Source of the DNA: Aeromonas bestiarum
Lineage (GTDB): Bacteria > Pseudomonadota > Gammaproteobacteria > Enterobacterales > Aeromonadaceae
Length of the DNA stretch: 64,000 bases
Direction of reading: 5' to 3'
NCBI RefSeq assembly: GCF_000819745.1
Contig: NZ_CDDA01000025.1
Coordinates: forward strand, 1-64,000
Shown: positions 1 to 8,448 of the stretch, one piece after another
Numbering within the stretch: position 1 is the first letter of the stretch
Layout: each line of letters starts with the position of its first letter
Position numbers and translations under genes: made by a program
The notes under the pieces: generated by a model
The model's input: only the letters and a program-made list of their open reading frames with translations
Told to the model about the DNA's origin: nothing
The model's database searches: none

Positions 1-1317
1 GAGTTTGCCCGCCACGCCGATGACATGATAGCGCCCGCCTCCACCATGAAGGTGCTGACCGCGCTCGCCGCCCGCCTCGAGCTCGGCGCCGACTTCCGCT
101 TCGCCACCGACATCCAGGCCCAGCCTGGCGCCAAGCAGGGTGACGCCATCAAGGGCGACATCTGGATCAACTTCGTCGGCGACCCCACCCTGTCACGGAT
201 GGATCTGCTGGCCCTGTTCAAGCAGCTCGGGGTCAACCGCATCCAGGGCAACGTCTACGTCAACACAGGCGCCTACAACGGCTATGAGCGCGGCAACGGC
301 TGGTCGTGGGGGGATCAGACTCTCTGCTTCGCCGCCCCCGTCTCCTCCGTCATCATCGACAAGAACTGCGCCTATGGCACCATCACGGCCACCCAGATTG
401 GCAAACCCGCCACCGGCAACGTGGCCACAGGCGTGCCCATCGGCATCGGCGCCGACAACGTGGAAGTGATGAGCTATGGCGACATGGCGCGCCAGTTCTG
501 CGCCCTGGAAGTGGACATGGCCAAGGGCAACTTCTACGAGCTCAAGGGCTGCATCACCCCGAACAAGGAGCCACAGGGTCTGCGTTTTGCCATTCACGAC
601 GTGGAAGCCTGGGGCTGGGACAACATTCGCTGGGCCATGGACAGAGCCGGCATCAAGCATGAGGGACTGCTGCGCGTGACCCACAAGGCACCGGAAGGGG
701 CCGAGACCCTGGGCACCCACTATTCGGTCTCATTGCCCATCATGCTCTCCAAGATGCTCAAAAAATCCGACAACCTCTACGCCGACACCTTCCTCAAAAC
801 CGTGGGCCGCCATTACTACAACAAGCCGGGCAGCTATCGCAGCGGCACCATGGCGGTGCGCGCCATTCTGACCAAGAACGGCATAGACTTGGGCAACGCC
901 ACCCTGGCCGACGGCTCGGGGCTCTCGGCCCACAACCTCATCAGCGCCCGCCAGATGCTGTCTGTGCTCACCTTCATCCAGAAAAATGACGCCGAACTCG
1001 GCTTCATCAAGCTGCTGCCCAGCTCTCAGGTGGATGGCACCCTGGCCTGGCGGCGCAGCGTCACCGCCCCCATGATGAAAAACAAGGTGCATGCCAAAAC
1101 AGGCACCATCACGGGTACCTCCAACCTGGCCGGTTTCATCGATACCGCCGGGGGGCAGCGCAAGGCCTTCGTGATGTTCCAGCGCGGCCTGTCGCAGGAT
1201 CCCGCCACCCACGAGCGCTACCGTGCCAGCAAGGCCGTCTGGCCCTGGACAGTGTTCGAAAAGGGCGTGCTGGAGAGCATCTACCAGCAACAACCCATCC
1301 AGATCATCGAGCAGTAA
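1..1317 (+). CDS. dacB: D-alanyl-D-alanine carboxypeptidase/endopeptidase PBP4, 5'-truncated by window edge
   Basis: Periplasmic low-molecular-weight penicillin-binding protein that trims peptidoglycan stem peptides and cuts cross-links. The frame is open from base 1, and its first residues lead straight into the SxxK catalytic box (STMK, nt 40-51), so the signal peptide and start codon lie upstream of the window. The second motif SDN is at nt 766-774 and KTG at nt 1096-1104, the three active-site boxes of the serine acyltransferase fold. The long insert between boxes 1 and 2 is typical of the PBP4 (peptidase S13) class. The methionine at nt 25 lies inside the domain and is not the real start. 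Confidence 0.93.
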   Translation, partial: EFARHADDMIAPASTMKVLTALAARLELGADFRFATDIQAQPGAKQGDAIKGDIWINFVGDPTLSRMDLLALFKQLGVNRIQGNVYVNTGAYNGYERGNGWSWGDQTLCFAAPVSSVIIDKNCAYGTITATQIGKPATGNVATGVPIGIGADNVEVMSYGDMARQFCALEVDMAKGNFYELKGCITPNKEPQGLRFAIHDVEAWGWDNIRWAMDRAGIKHEGLLRVTHKAPEGAETLGTHYSVSLPIMLSKMLKKSDNLYADTFLKTVGRHYYNKPGSYRSGTMAVRAILTKNGIDLGNATLADGSGLSAHNLISARQMLSVLTFIQKNDAELGFIKLLPSSQVDGTLAWRRSVTAPMMKNKVHAKTGTITGTSNLAGFIDTAGGQRKAFVMFQRGLSQDPATHERYRASKAVWPWTVFEKGVLESIYQQQPIQIIEQ

Positions 1318-1446
1318 TGTGGGGAGCCACGTTGCCAGCAAGGTGGCTTATCGGATATGGCGAACGGCCGTATCGACAATTTCCACTTTGACTAGCCACG
1401 AGGCGGGGCTATGCTGTGCCCTGCTTCATATCAACGGAGAGAGAAC

Positions 1447-1710
1447 ATGTTTGCAGTGATTTTTGGTCGTCCCGGTTGCCCCTATTGTGTCCGTGCCAAG
1501 CAGATCGCCGAGCAGCTGGTTGAGCAGCGTGACGATTTCAAATTCCGCTACGTGGACATCCACGCCGAAGGCATCACCAAGGAAGATCTGGCCAAGAGTG
1601 CCGGCAAGCCGGTCAACACAGTGCCGCAAATCTTCCTGGACGAGCAGCACATCGGTGGCTGCACCGATTTCGAAGCCTATGCCAAAGAAAACCTGGGTCT
1701 CTACCAGTAA
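1447..1710 (+). CDS. grxA: Glutaredoxin 1
   Basis: Small cytoplasmic thiol-disulfide oxidoreductase that uses glutathione to reduce ribonucleotide reductase and other proteins. The 87-residue product is close to the 85 residues of E. coli GrxA. The active site CPYC sits near residues 11-14 (after FGRPG), and the TVPQIF cis-Pro segment and the GGCTD glutathione-binding turn follow. A longer frame begins at nt 1411, but the ATG at 1447 is chosen because AGGAGAG-like purine sequence lies just before it and it gives the family's usual N-terminus. The gene stands alone and ends at a strong hairpin. Confidence 0.95.
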   Translation: MFAVIFGRPGCPYCVRAKQIAEQLVEQRDDFKFRYVDIHAEGITKEDLAKSAGKPVNTVPQIFLDEQHIGGCTDFEAYAKENLGLYQ

Positions 1711-1729
1711 GCTCCCCCCGCATGGAAAA

Positions 1730-1754
1730 AAGGCGCCTGATGGCGCCTTTTTTT
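1730..1754. terminator. Rho-independent terminator between grxA and the DUF1653 gene
   Basis: GGCGCC arms around TGAT, flanked by an A run and a T run, so it can work for both convergent genes. Confidence 0.85.
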
Positions 1755-1771
1755 ATGGTGCAAACCGCCGC

Positions 1772-1984
1772 TCAGCCCGCGGTCGGGGTGAAGCGGCTCA
1801 CCACCTGGCCCTGATGCTCGATCCACTCCATGAACATGGCCACAGGGCGGGCATAGACGGCTCCATCCTGCTCGGATTGATAGATCACCAGCTGCTCCTG
1901 GGTTTCGGTGTGCAGGGCCAGGGTGAGCACCTGATAATAGCCTCCCTTGAAGTGGCGATAACGGCCGGGCGCGGGTGCGTGCAT
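1772..1984 (-). CDS. DUF1653 family small protein
   Basis: Seventy-residue protein of the DUF1653 type: a GRYRHFKGG start, a central VIYQ segment, then the family hallmark of an aromatic-rich VYARP and MFMEW stretch. Function is not known; such proteins are single small beta-rich domains. The frame extends upstream to nt 2071, but the ATG at 1984 matches the usual N-terminus and has a GAGG-type ribosome site (GAGGTATCTCC) before it. It runs convergently to grxA, sharing its terminator, and divergently from alaA. Family assignment is from memory of the motif and no search was run. Confidence 0.8.
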   Translation of the reverse strand: MHAPAPGRYRHFKGGYYQVLTLALHTETQEQLVIYQSEQDGAVYARPVAMFMEWIEHQGQVVSRFTPTAG

Positions 1985-2345
1985 GGAGATACCTCGACAG
2001 ATGATGAAAATGGGCCCGGCGACGATGTGCCAAGACCCCGCAAGGGCGACAGGCCACGATTTTTTACGCAAGCCAATCGTGCCATTGGATGCGAATATTT
2101 CAACACAGTCGGGTAGCTTTGTTAATCAGCCCCTCATCTTTCACTGGTGAACCTCGGTTCACACAAACGATCGTGCTGAATTTAACGTTTCAGCAACCCT
2201 GTTTTAGGGCTAAAAATCAGGGAATTCTACTAAAAAGAAGATTGTTCTAGCATTCAATTCTGTGAAGAATAGGGGAAAAGAAATTTGATACTAAAAATCG
2301 CCTTTTTCGCCAACGCGTCCCCACGGGGAAGGAAGCACACTCACC
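1985..2345. other. Divergent intergenic region between the DUF1653 gene and alaA
   Basis: About 360 bp, clearly AT-richer from about 2100 onward. It should hold both promoters and the alaA leader. A perfect inverted repeat at 2147-2162 is the only operator-like element seen. No ORF with convincing coding character was found. Confidence 0.6.
2147..2162. promoter_or_regulatory. Operator-like perfect inverted repeat (GTGAACC-TC-GGTTCAC)
   Basis: Seven-base arms with a two-base spacer, about 185 bp upstream of alaA. The size and symmetry suit a dimeric regulator. The regulator is unknown, and the site does not match a consensus I can name. Confidence 0.35.
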
Positions 2346-3560
2346 ATGTTCACTATCGACAAGTCGCACAAGCTCGACGATGTCTGCTATGACATTCGCG
2401 GCCCGGTGCATAAAGAGGCTCGCCGTCTCGAAGACGAAGGCCACCGCATCATCAAGCTCAATATCGGCAACCCGGCCCCGTTCGGTTTCGATGCGCCGGA
2501 AGAGATCATCAAGGATGTGATCCTCAACATGCCGCTGAGCCAGGGCTACTGCGACTCCAAGGGGCTCTTCTCGGCCCGCAAGGCAGTGATGCAGTACTAC
2601 CAGCAAAAAGGGATGCGCAAGGTCGATATCGATGACATCTACATCGGCAATGGCGCCAGCGAACTGATCGTGATGGCCATGCAGGCGCTGCTCAACAACG
2701 GCGACGAGATGCTGGTGCCCTCCCCCGACTATCCGCTGTGGACCGCGGCAGTGACCCTCTCCGGTGGCCATGCGGTGCACTACCGCTGCGACGAAGGGGC
2801 CGACTGGTATCCAGACCTGGACGACATCCGCGCCCGCATCACACCGCGCACCCGCGGCCTGGTGCTGATCAACCCCAACAACCCGACCGGGGCCGTCTAC
2901 GGCAGCGAGTTCCTGCTGGAGGTGATCGAGATAGCCCGCCAGCACAACCTCATCATCTTCGCCGACGAGATCTACGACAAGATCCTCTACGACGACATCT
3001 CCCACACCAGCGTCTGCACCCTGTGTGACGATGTGATGGTGGTGACCTTCAACGGCCTCTCCAAGGCCTACCGCGCCTGCGGCTTCCGTCAGGGCTGGAT
3101 GGTCATCACCGGGCCCAAGGGCCGTGCCAAGGGGTACATCGAGGGGCTGGAGATGCTGGCCTCCATGCGACTGTGTGCCAACGTGCCGATGCAGCACGCC
3201 ATCCAGACTGCGCTGGGCGGTTACCAGAGCATCAACGAGCTGATCCTGCCGGGCGGCCGCCTGCGCAAGCAGCGGGACAAGGCGTGGGAGCTCCTGAACG
3301 AGATCCCCGGCGTCTCCTGCGTCAAGCCCAAGGGGGCGCTCTACATGTTCCCGCGCCTGGATCCCAAGGTGTACGACATTCGCGACGACCAGAAGATGGT
3401 GTTCGACCTGCTGCAGCAGGAGAAACTGCTGCTGGTGCAGGGCACAGGCTTCAACTGGCCGGCGCCGGATCACTTCCGGCTGGTGTTCCTGCCCCGTGAA
3501 GAGGAGCTGGAAGAGGCCATCGGTCGTCTCGCCCGCTTCCTCAAGGGCTACAAGCAGTAA
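2346..3560 (+). CDS. alaA: Glutamate-pyruvate (alanine) aminotransferase AlaA
   Basis: PLP enzyme of aminotransferase class I that makes alanine from pyruvate and glutamate. The 404-residue length equals the E. coli AlaA/YfbQ size. Visible landmarks are the substrate-binding NIGNPAPFGFD near residue 40, the cofactor-stacking DYPLW, the NPNNPTGAVY block, the FADEIYDKI aspartate that binds the pyridine nitrogen, and the Schiff-base lysine in GLSKAYRACGFR. The ATG has GGGGAAGGAAG upstream. The gene is monocistronic, with a terminator 12 bp after the stop. In E. coli alaA responds to Lrp and alanine; no Lrp site was identified here. Confidence 0.94.
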   Translation: MFTIDKSHKLDDVCYDIRGPVHKEARRLEDEGHRIIKLNIGNPAPFGFDAPEEIIKDVILNMPLSQGYCDSKGLFSARKAVMQYYQQKGMRKVDIDDIYIGNGASELIVMAMQALLNNGDEMLVPSPDYPLWTAAVTLSGGHAVHYRCDEGADWYPDLDDIRARITPRTRGLVLINPNNPTGAVYGSEFLLEVIEIARQHNLIIFADEIYDKILYDDISHTSVCTLCDDVMVVTFNGLSKAYRACGFRQGWMVITGPKGRAKGYIEGLEMLASMRLCANVPMQHAIQTALGGYQSINELILPGGRLRKQRDKAWELLNEIPGVSCVKPKGALYMFPRLDPKVYDIRDDQKMVFDLLQQEKLLLVQGTGFNWPAPDHFRLVFLPREEELEEAIGRLARFLKGYKQ

Positions 3561-3572
3561 GCACGGCTCATG

Positions 3573-3598
3573 AAAAAGGCTCCCGCGGGAGCCTTTTT
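3573..3598. terminator. alaA terminator
   Basis: AAAAAGGCTCCC and its complement around a CGCG centre, ending in five T. It also faces the convergent YfcC-type gene. Confidence 0.85.
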
Positions 3599-3624
3599 GT
3601 TATCTGTCGTTTGCAGCTGAATCA

Positions 3625-5100
3625 TCAGCCGTGCAACAGGGTTCCCGCCACCAGCACCGCCATGGTGATGAGGGCCACCCCGACGATGAAGGGCAGCACC
3701 CAGCGCACGAAGCGATCGTAGGGGATCCTGGCCAGCGCCAGCCCCGCCACCAGATGGGCGGCGGTGGGGGCGAACAGGTTGATCCAGCCGGAGGCGGACT
3801 GATAGGCGGTGATCACCAGATCCCGCGAGATCCCGGAGAAGTCCGCCAGCGGCCCCATCAGCGGCATGGAGACGGTCGCCAGCCCCGAGGTGGAGGGGAT
3901 GAAGAAGCTAAGAATGATGTGCACCAGATAGGCCATCAGGATGAAGACCGACGAGGAGAGGCCGGTCACCAGCCCCTCGGCCCAGTGCAAGATGGTGTCT
4001 ATGATGACGCCCTGCTCCATCACCACATAGATGCCGCGCGCCACCGCCACCACCAGCGCCACCCCGATGAGATCCCGCGCCCCGTTGAGGAAGGTGGCTA
4101 CGTAGTTGGACTCCGGCATGCGGTTGATCAGCGCGATCAGGATGGAGGCGCTGAAGAACAGGGTGGAAAGCTCGTCAAACCACCAGCCAAGGGTTGGCAG
4201 AAAATCGATCCCCAGATCCGACCAGGGCACCACCGCATAGATCATCAGCAGGAAGGTGCCGAAGAACACCAGCATGGTGAGCTTCTGCTTGCCAGTGAAG
4301 GCCGAGTCGCTGCGCTTCATCTGGGAGAATTCGTCGTCATAGGAGATGTCGGCCAGCACGGATCGGGACTTGTCCTGCTGCACCTGCTTGGCATAACGCA
4401 TCACGAACCAGGAGGCGAAGATCACCAGCAGCAGCCACTGGATGACCCGCAGGCCTATCCCCTCGCCGATGGGAATGCCGGCAAAACCGGAGGCGATGCC
4501 GGTGGCAAAGGGGTTGACGGTGGAGGCAAGCACACCGACGCCGGAGCCGAGCAAGATGATCCCCGCCGCCACCATGCGATCGAAGCCCGCCGCCATCATG
4601 ACAGGCACGATCAGCGCCCAGAAGGCCACCGTCTCCTCCGCCATGCCGAAGGTGGAGCCACCGAGGGCAAACAGGGCGATCAGCACGGGGATCAGCAGCC
4701 GCTCGCGGCCGGCGAAGGCGCGCACTATGGCCCCTACCCCGGCATCGAGCGCCCCGCTTTGCATGGTCACCGCCAGAAAGCCGCCTATGATGAGCACGAA
4801 CAGCGCCACGTCGGCCGCCTTGTGGAAGCCCTGGATGGGGGCCTTGAGCACCTCGAACACCCCCTGCGGGTGGGAGGGCAGCTCGGTGTAGCTGCCGGGC
4901 ACAGGCAGCAATCGCTCATCGCCGCTGTAGTCAGCCACCGCCGCCGCCGCGACAGGCTGCTGGGTCTTGGCCGTCACATAGTTGTATTTGCCCGCCGGCA
5001 GCACCCAGGTGAGGGCCGCCATCAGGGCGATGATGATGAAAAGCAGGGTATAGACAGTGGGGAGTTGGCGCTTCTTGGGCGCCTCGTTTGGAGTGGTCAT
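3625..5100 (-). CDS. yfcC: YfcC family (DcuC-like) C4-dicarboxylate/amino-acid type carrier
   Basis: Inner-membrane carrier of 491 residues. It has about 12 hydrophobic helices, an N-terminal basic stretch then TVYTLLFIIIAL, and the family's LPAGKYNY motif at the first periplasmic loop. Glycine-rich helices (LIIGGFLAVT, GGSTFGMAEE) and the IPSTSGLATVSMPLMGPL block near residue 400 resemble substrate-binding hairpins of the DcuC/YfcC group. The substrate cannot be read from sequence; relatives move dicarboxylates or amino acids. It is transcribed alone and ends convergently to alaA. Confidence 0.85.
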   Translation of the reverse strand: MTTPNEAPKKRQLPTVYTLLFIIIALMAALTWVLPAGKYNYVTAKTQQPVAAAAVADYSGDERLLPVPGSYTELPSHPQGVFEVLKAPIQGFHKAADVALFVLIIGGFLAVTMQSGALDAGVGAIVRAFAGRERLLIPVLIALFALGGSTFGMAEETVAFWALIVPVMMAAGFDRMVAAGIILLGSGVGVLASTVNPFATGIASGFAGIPIGEGIGLRVIQWLLLVIFASWFVMRYAKQVQQDKSRSVLADISYDDEFSQMKRSDSAFTGKQKLTMLVFFGTFLLMIYAVVPWSDLGIDFLPTLGWWFDELSTLFFSASILIALINRMPESNYVATFLNGARDLIGVALVVAVARGIYVVMEQGVIIDTILHWAEGLVTGLSSSVFILMAYLVHIILSFFIPSTSGLATVSMPLMGPLADFSGISRDLVITAYQSASGWINLFAPTAAHLVAGLALARIPYDRFVRWVLPFIVGVALITMAVLVAGTLLHG

Positions 5101-5220
5101 AGCTTCCGTTCCTCGGCAATGCCGTCTGTGATCCGATCAGCGCAAGACTAGCGGGTTTGATATGGGAAAAAGGTGATCGCGGATAATAAAATTCCGCAAC
5201 TTGGCGGAGTTTTTGATAAA

Positions 5221-5248
5221 AAAACAGGGCCCCGCGGGGCCCTGTTTT
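5221..5248. terminator. fabV terminator
   Basis: ACAGGGCCCC/GGGGCCCTGT stem. The minus-strand transcript of fabV runs from the stem into a long U run. Confidence 0.88.
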
Positions 5249-5262
5249 CACTTGAGTCAGGA

Positions 5263-6456
5263 TCAGAGCTCGACCACGTCGAATTTCACGTCCGGGTTCA
5301 CATCCGCCTCGTAATCCACCTCGGCCAGGCCGAAACCGAACAGGCGCAGGAACTCCTGCTTGTAGCCGGTGTAGTCGGTCAACTCGGAGAGGTTCTCGGT
5401 GGTGATGGAAGGCCAGAGATCGCGGCAGGTCTGCTGCACGTCTTCACGCAGTTCCCAGTCGTCCATGCGGATGCGGGCCTGCTCGTCCAGCGCCAGCTCC
5501 TCGCCATAGAGGCGGGTGCGCATCATGCGATAGACCTGCTCCATGCAACCTTCGTGAATCCCCTTCTCCTTCATGATCTTGAAGGCCATGGAGATGTAGA
5601 GCGGCATCACAGGAATGGCAGAAGAGGCCTGGGTCACCACGGATTTGAGCACGGCCACGTGAGCGGTGCCGCCCTTGGCAGCCAGATCGCCACGGATGGC
5701 GGTGGCGGCGCGATCCAGATCTTCCTTGGCGCGGCCCAGGGTACCGTGCCAGTAGATGGGCCAGGTCAGGTCGGTGCCGATATAGGAGTAAGCCACGGAC
5801 TTGGCGCCCTCGGCCAGCACACCAGCATCACGCAGGGCAGCCATCCACAGTTCCCAATCCTGGCCGCCCATGACGGTGATGGTGTTCTGGATCTCTTCCT
5901 CGTTCGCCGGCTCGACGGTGGCTGTGATGATCTGATCCTTGTTGGTATCGATGGCGGTGGTGGTGTAGGTCTCGCCGATGGGTTTCAGGGCAGAGCGCAC
6001 CACTTCACCTGTCTCCGGCATCTTGCGCACCGGCGAGGCCAGGGAGTAGACCACCAGATCGATCTGGCCCAGATCGGCCTTGATGAGCTCGATGACCTTG
6101 GCGCGGCACTCGTTGGAGAAGGCATCGCCGTTGACGCTTTTCGCATACAGACCCGCCTCTTTGGCAGCCTTGTCGAAGGCGGCGGAGTTGTACCAGCCCG
6201 CAGTCGCCGTCTTGGTTTCGCTGCCGGCTTTCTCGAAGAAGACGCCTATGGTGGCAGCGCCGCTACCGAAGGCAGTGGCAATCCGGGAAGCCAGACCATA
6301 ACCGGTGGAAGCGCCGATCACCAGCACCCGCTTGGGGCCATTGGCAATCATGCCCTGCTCCTGGGTGTAAGCGATCTGGCGACGAACATTGGCCTCACAG
6401 CCAACCGGGTGAGTGGTGGTGCAGATAAAGCCGCGAACCTTGGGTTTGATAATCAT
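5263..6456 (-). CDS. fabV: Enoyl-ACP reductase FabV (trans-2-enoyl-CoA/ACP reductase)
   Basis: Cytoplasmic NADH-dependent enzyme for the last step of the fatty-acid elongation cycle. The 397-residue size and N-terminus [12 protein letters not shown] are those of FabV, which is longer than FabI. The Rossmann motif is in [16 protein letters not shown] near residue 45, and the FabV-specific catalytic Y-x8-K is present (Y of IYW to K of GRAK, about residues 235-244). The start has only a weak ribosome site (GAG). FabV enzymes are known for poor inhibition by triclosan. No FabI is visible in this window. It has its own terminator and no partner genes. Confidence 0.96.
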   Translation of the reverse strand: MIIKPKVRGFICTTTHPVGCEANVRRQIAYTQEQGMIANGPKRVLVIGASTGYGLASRIATAFGSGAATIGVFFEKAGSETKTATAGWYNSAAFDKAAKEAGLYAKSVNGDAFSNECRAKVIELIKADLGQIDLVVYSLASPVRKMPETGEVVRSALKPIGETYTTTAIDTNKDQIITATVEPANEEEIQNTITVMGGQDWELWMAALRDAGVLAEGAKSVAYSYIGTDLTWPIYWHGTLGRAKEDLDRAATAIRGDLAAKGGTAHVAVLKSVVTQASSAIPVMPLYISMAFKIMKEKGIHEGCMEQVYRMMRTRLYGEELALDEQARIRMDDWELREDVQQTCRDLWPSITTENLSELTDYTGYKQEFLRLFGFGLAEVDYEADVNPDVKFDVVEL

Positions 6457-6776
6457 ATAGGGGTCTCGGATCCGTTAAATGGATGAAATCGGGGCATAAG
6501 ATACCTCATCTTGCCGCCCTAGGGTGCTCTGATGTGTTGAACTGCGGGGAAAACGAACAGATTCACGGTATCCGCACCGCCAAAACCGGGCCGGCGCCAG
6601 GGGAATGACGGTTGGAAAAGCCTGGGCATGAAGCAGGTGCCAGCCGCACCCCCGAGTCTGATCCCCCATGGCAGACAGAATAAATATAATAAAAACATAT
6701 GATTACCCTCTTTATCCCGCCGCGAAAAATGAAACATCTTTCTGCCTGAAACGAAAAACCGTGCCCTTGGTACTTT

Positions 6777-6814
6777 TATCAAACTTGGTGGCACAGGAAC
6801 CGCCGAGTTTGATA
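6777..6814. repeat. Imperfect inverted repeat (TATCAAACT ... AGTTTGATA)
   Basis: Nine perfect outer base pairs continue inward as six more pairs with two G-T pairs (TGGTGG against CCGCCG), leaving an eight-base loop. There is no T run, so it is not a standard terminator. It could be an operator or the end of a lost element. Confidence 0.4.
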
Positions 6815-6850
6815 AGCCCGTTAAACCAGCATTAAACCTCTATCTCATAG

Positions 6851-6982
6851 GTCGGTAAGTCCAGCCTCTCCATACGCCTTGGTCGCCACGGTGAAAAGAT
6901 CTGGCTGGAAGCCACCTACAACCCCATCTTCAACCAGGGAGGCAAGGTGATAACAATCTCAATCAGCAGTCGAAGAACATAG
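6851..6982 (+). pseudogene. Fragment of a PAS-domain chemoreceptor
   Basis: A frame open from 6851 to the TAG at 6980-6982 has no start codon or ribosome site. From 6875 it encodes RLGRHGEKIWLEATYNP followed by IFNQGGKV. This is the conserved end of the PAS domain in Aer-like methyl-accepting proteins (R-x-G-x-x-G-x-x-x-W-L-x-A-x-Y-N-P-I). After GGKV the similarity stops, and the frame ends ten codons later. The rest of the domain and the signalling domain are absent, so it is read as a relic left by deletion. The intact PAS receptor in this window at 48996-50549 has a different sequence there. Confidence 0.55.
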
Positions 6983-7149
6983 AATCCATCATCTGTTTCA
7001 TTGCGCCCATGTGAAAGCGCAGCAAGCCTTGTTGCCTGCCGTGATGTGAAGGAAATAAATGCGAGGGGCAGAAAGGAGTGGCAGCGGAGATGGCGGGCAG
7101 GAAGCGGTGCTTCATCAAGATTGCGCGAAGCACGGGCATAGCCCGGCCA

Positions 7150-7344
7150 TCAGGCCTCGCCCATATAGCGGCGAGCCTCCTCATCGGCCAGTACCAGGGC
7201 CGTTTCCCACAACTCGGCGATCAAGAGTCCTTCCTCTCCCACGGCCGCTTCCTCCAAGGCCTCCAGCGCCCTGGCATCGGCCAGGGTAAAGGGATTGTGC
7301 GCCAGCAGGGCCTGCGCCCTGGTCAATAACATCATGCCGTTCAT
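7150..7344 (-). CDS. Small hypothetical protein (64 aa)
   Basis: A 64-residue acidic, alanine- and leucine-rich protein, likely all helical (ARALEALEEAAVGEEG followed by IAELWETALVLADEEARR). I do not recognise a family. Coding support comes from high-GC third positions like its neighbours and a GGGAGAG sequence six bases before the ATG at 7344. It lies 95 bp downstream of the DMT exporter on the same strand and could be cotranscribed. There is no signal peptide and no membrane segment. Treat as a plausible but unproven gene. Confidence 0.5.
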   Translation of the reverse strand: MNGMMLLTRAQALLAHNPFTLADARALEALEEAAVGEEGLLIAELWETALVLADEEARRYMGEA

Positions 7345-7439
7345 CTGTGCTCTCCCGGATCCTGCCTGACCTGTCTGTGCAGACTGTAGCCGATAAGCCG
7401 CTCGGCGCCAGCCATGCTGCCAGCGTAGTGCAGGACAGA

Positions 7440-8336
7440 TCAGCTGTCGGCGATGACAGGCGCGCGAACCTTGTGCCGCGCGGGCAGTTGTCCCACCACT
7501 ATGCCGAACAGCACGGCGCCACAGGCGAGCCACTGCAGCGACGTCAGGGTTTCCCCCAACAGCAGATAAGCCAGCAACAGGGTAAAGACAGGAATGAGGT
7601 TCACATAGGCCGCCGCCAGCGTCACCTTGACCTGGGTCACAGACCAGTTGTAGAGCAGGTAAGCCCCGAGCGTCACGAAGGCACCGAGGAAGACGATGAC
7701 CGCCATGTCCTGCCAGGCCCAGGCCGTCGGCCAGGGCTCGCTGACGGCGAAGGGGGCAAAAAAGAGGGTGCCAACGAAGGCCTGCAGGGCGGTCAGGGTG
7801 AGCACGCTGTAGCGACTGGAGAGCTTCTTGAATACCACCGAATAGGTGGCGGCGCACAACATGGCCGCCATCTCCAGGCTGTTGCCGAGCAGGGCGTTGG
7901 GGGCAAACTCGTCCACCCCGCCGCCCAACCCCAACAGGGCTATGCCGAAGATGGCGATGGCAAACCCGAGCAACTGGCGGCGACTCACCCGTTCCCTGAG
8001 CAGCACGAAGGCCACCAGGGCCACGATCAGCGGCAACAAGGCGCAGACCATGCCCGCCTGACCGGCGCTGGTGTAGCGCAGAGCATTCACCTCCAACAGG
8101 AAATAGAGGCAAGGCTCCAGTCCCCCCATCAGGGCCAGCCAGCGCCAGTCTCCCTTTTGATAGCAAAAATTGCCCAGGTAGCGGTAGCAGAGCAGCCAGC
8201 AGAGCGCGGCCACGCTCATGCGCATGAAGAGCACCTGGCCGAAGCCCCAGATCCCCAGCACGTGCTTGAGCGCGATGAAGGAGCTGGACCAGAGCAGCAT
8301 CGCCAGGGTGAGGGTAAAGATAGGTAAAGGGCGCAC
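7440..8336 (-). CDS. EamA/DMT superfamily transporter
   Basis: Inner-membrane exporter of the drug/metabolite transporter superfamily, 298 residues with about ten hydrophobic helices arranged as two EamA repeats. Repeat 1 includes MLLWSSSFIALKH and ends near residue 140; repeat 2 includes GAYLLYNWSV and the PVFTLLLAYLLLGE segment typical of these proteins. The start is GTG at 8336, with GGAGGAAAT directly upstream; an overlapping ATG two bases earlier is out of frame. Substrate unknown; relatives export amino acids or other metabolites. It is divergent from the rsx operon. Confidence 0.88.
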   Translation of the reverse strand: MRPLPIFTLTLAMLLWSSSFIALKHVLGIWGFGQVLFMRMSVAALCWLLCYRYLGNFCYQKGDWRWLALMGGLEPCLYFLLEVNALRYTSAGQAGMVCALLPLIVALVAFVLLRERVSRRQLLGFAIAIFGIALLGLGGGVDEFAPNALLGNSLEMAAMLCAATYSVVFKKLSSRYSVLTLTALQAFVGTLFFAPFAVSEPWPTAWAWQDMAVIVFLGAFVTLGAYLLYNWSVTQVKVTLAAAYVNLIPVFTLLLAYLLLGETLTSLQWLACGAVLFGIVVGQLPARHKVRAPVIADS

Positions 8337-8448
8337 ATTTCCTCCATGAAATTGGCCATTTGAATAATAACCATGCGGCCTTGCGGTTGTTTAAAGGCAC
8401 CTAAAATCAGATAATACCGCCGCCCTCAAACCGGATAACCAACCTTCA

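Larger units (their letters stand above)
6457..7149. other. Long non-coding stretch upstream of fabV
   Basis: Nearly 700 bp between fabV and the small gene at 7150. It includes the fabV promoter side, an AT-rich patch near 6680-6710, an inverted repeat at 6777-6814, and a fragment of a PAS-domain gene at 6851-6982. From 6983 to 7149 nothing convincing was seen. The mixture looks like an eroded former locus. Confidence 0.55.

Noticed and set aside
6963-7184. 73-codon minus-strand frame near the PAS relic
   Set aside because: Overlaps the relic and the small gene end, with no ribosome site and no family features.
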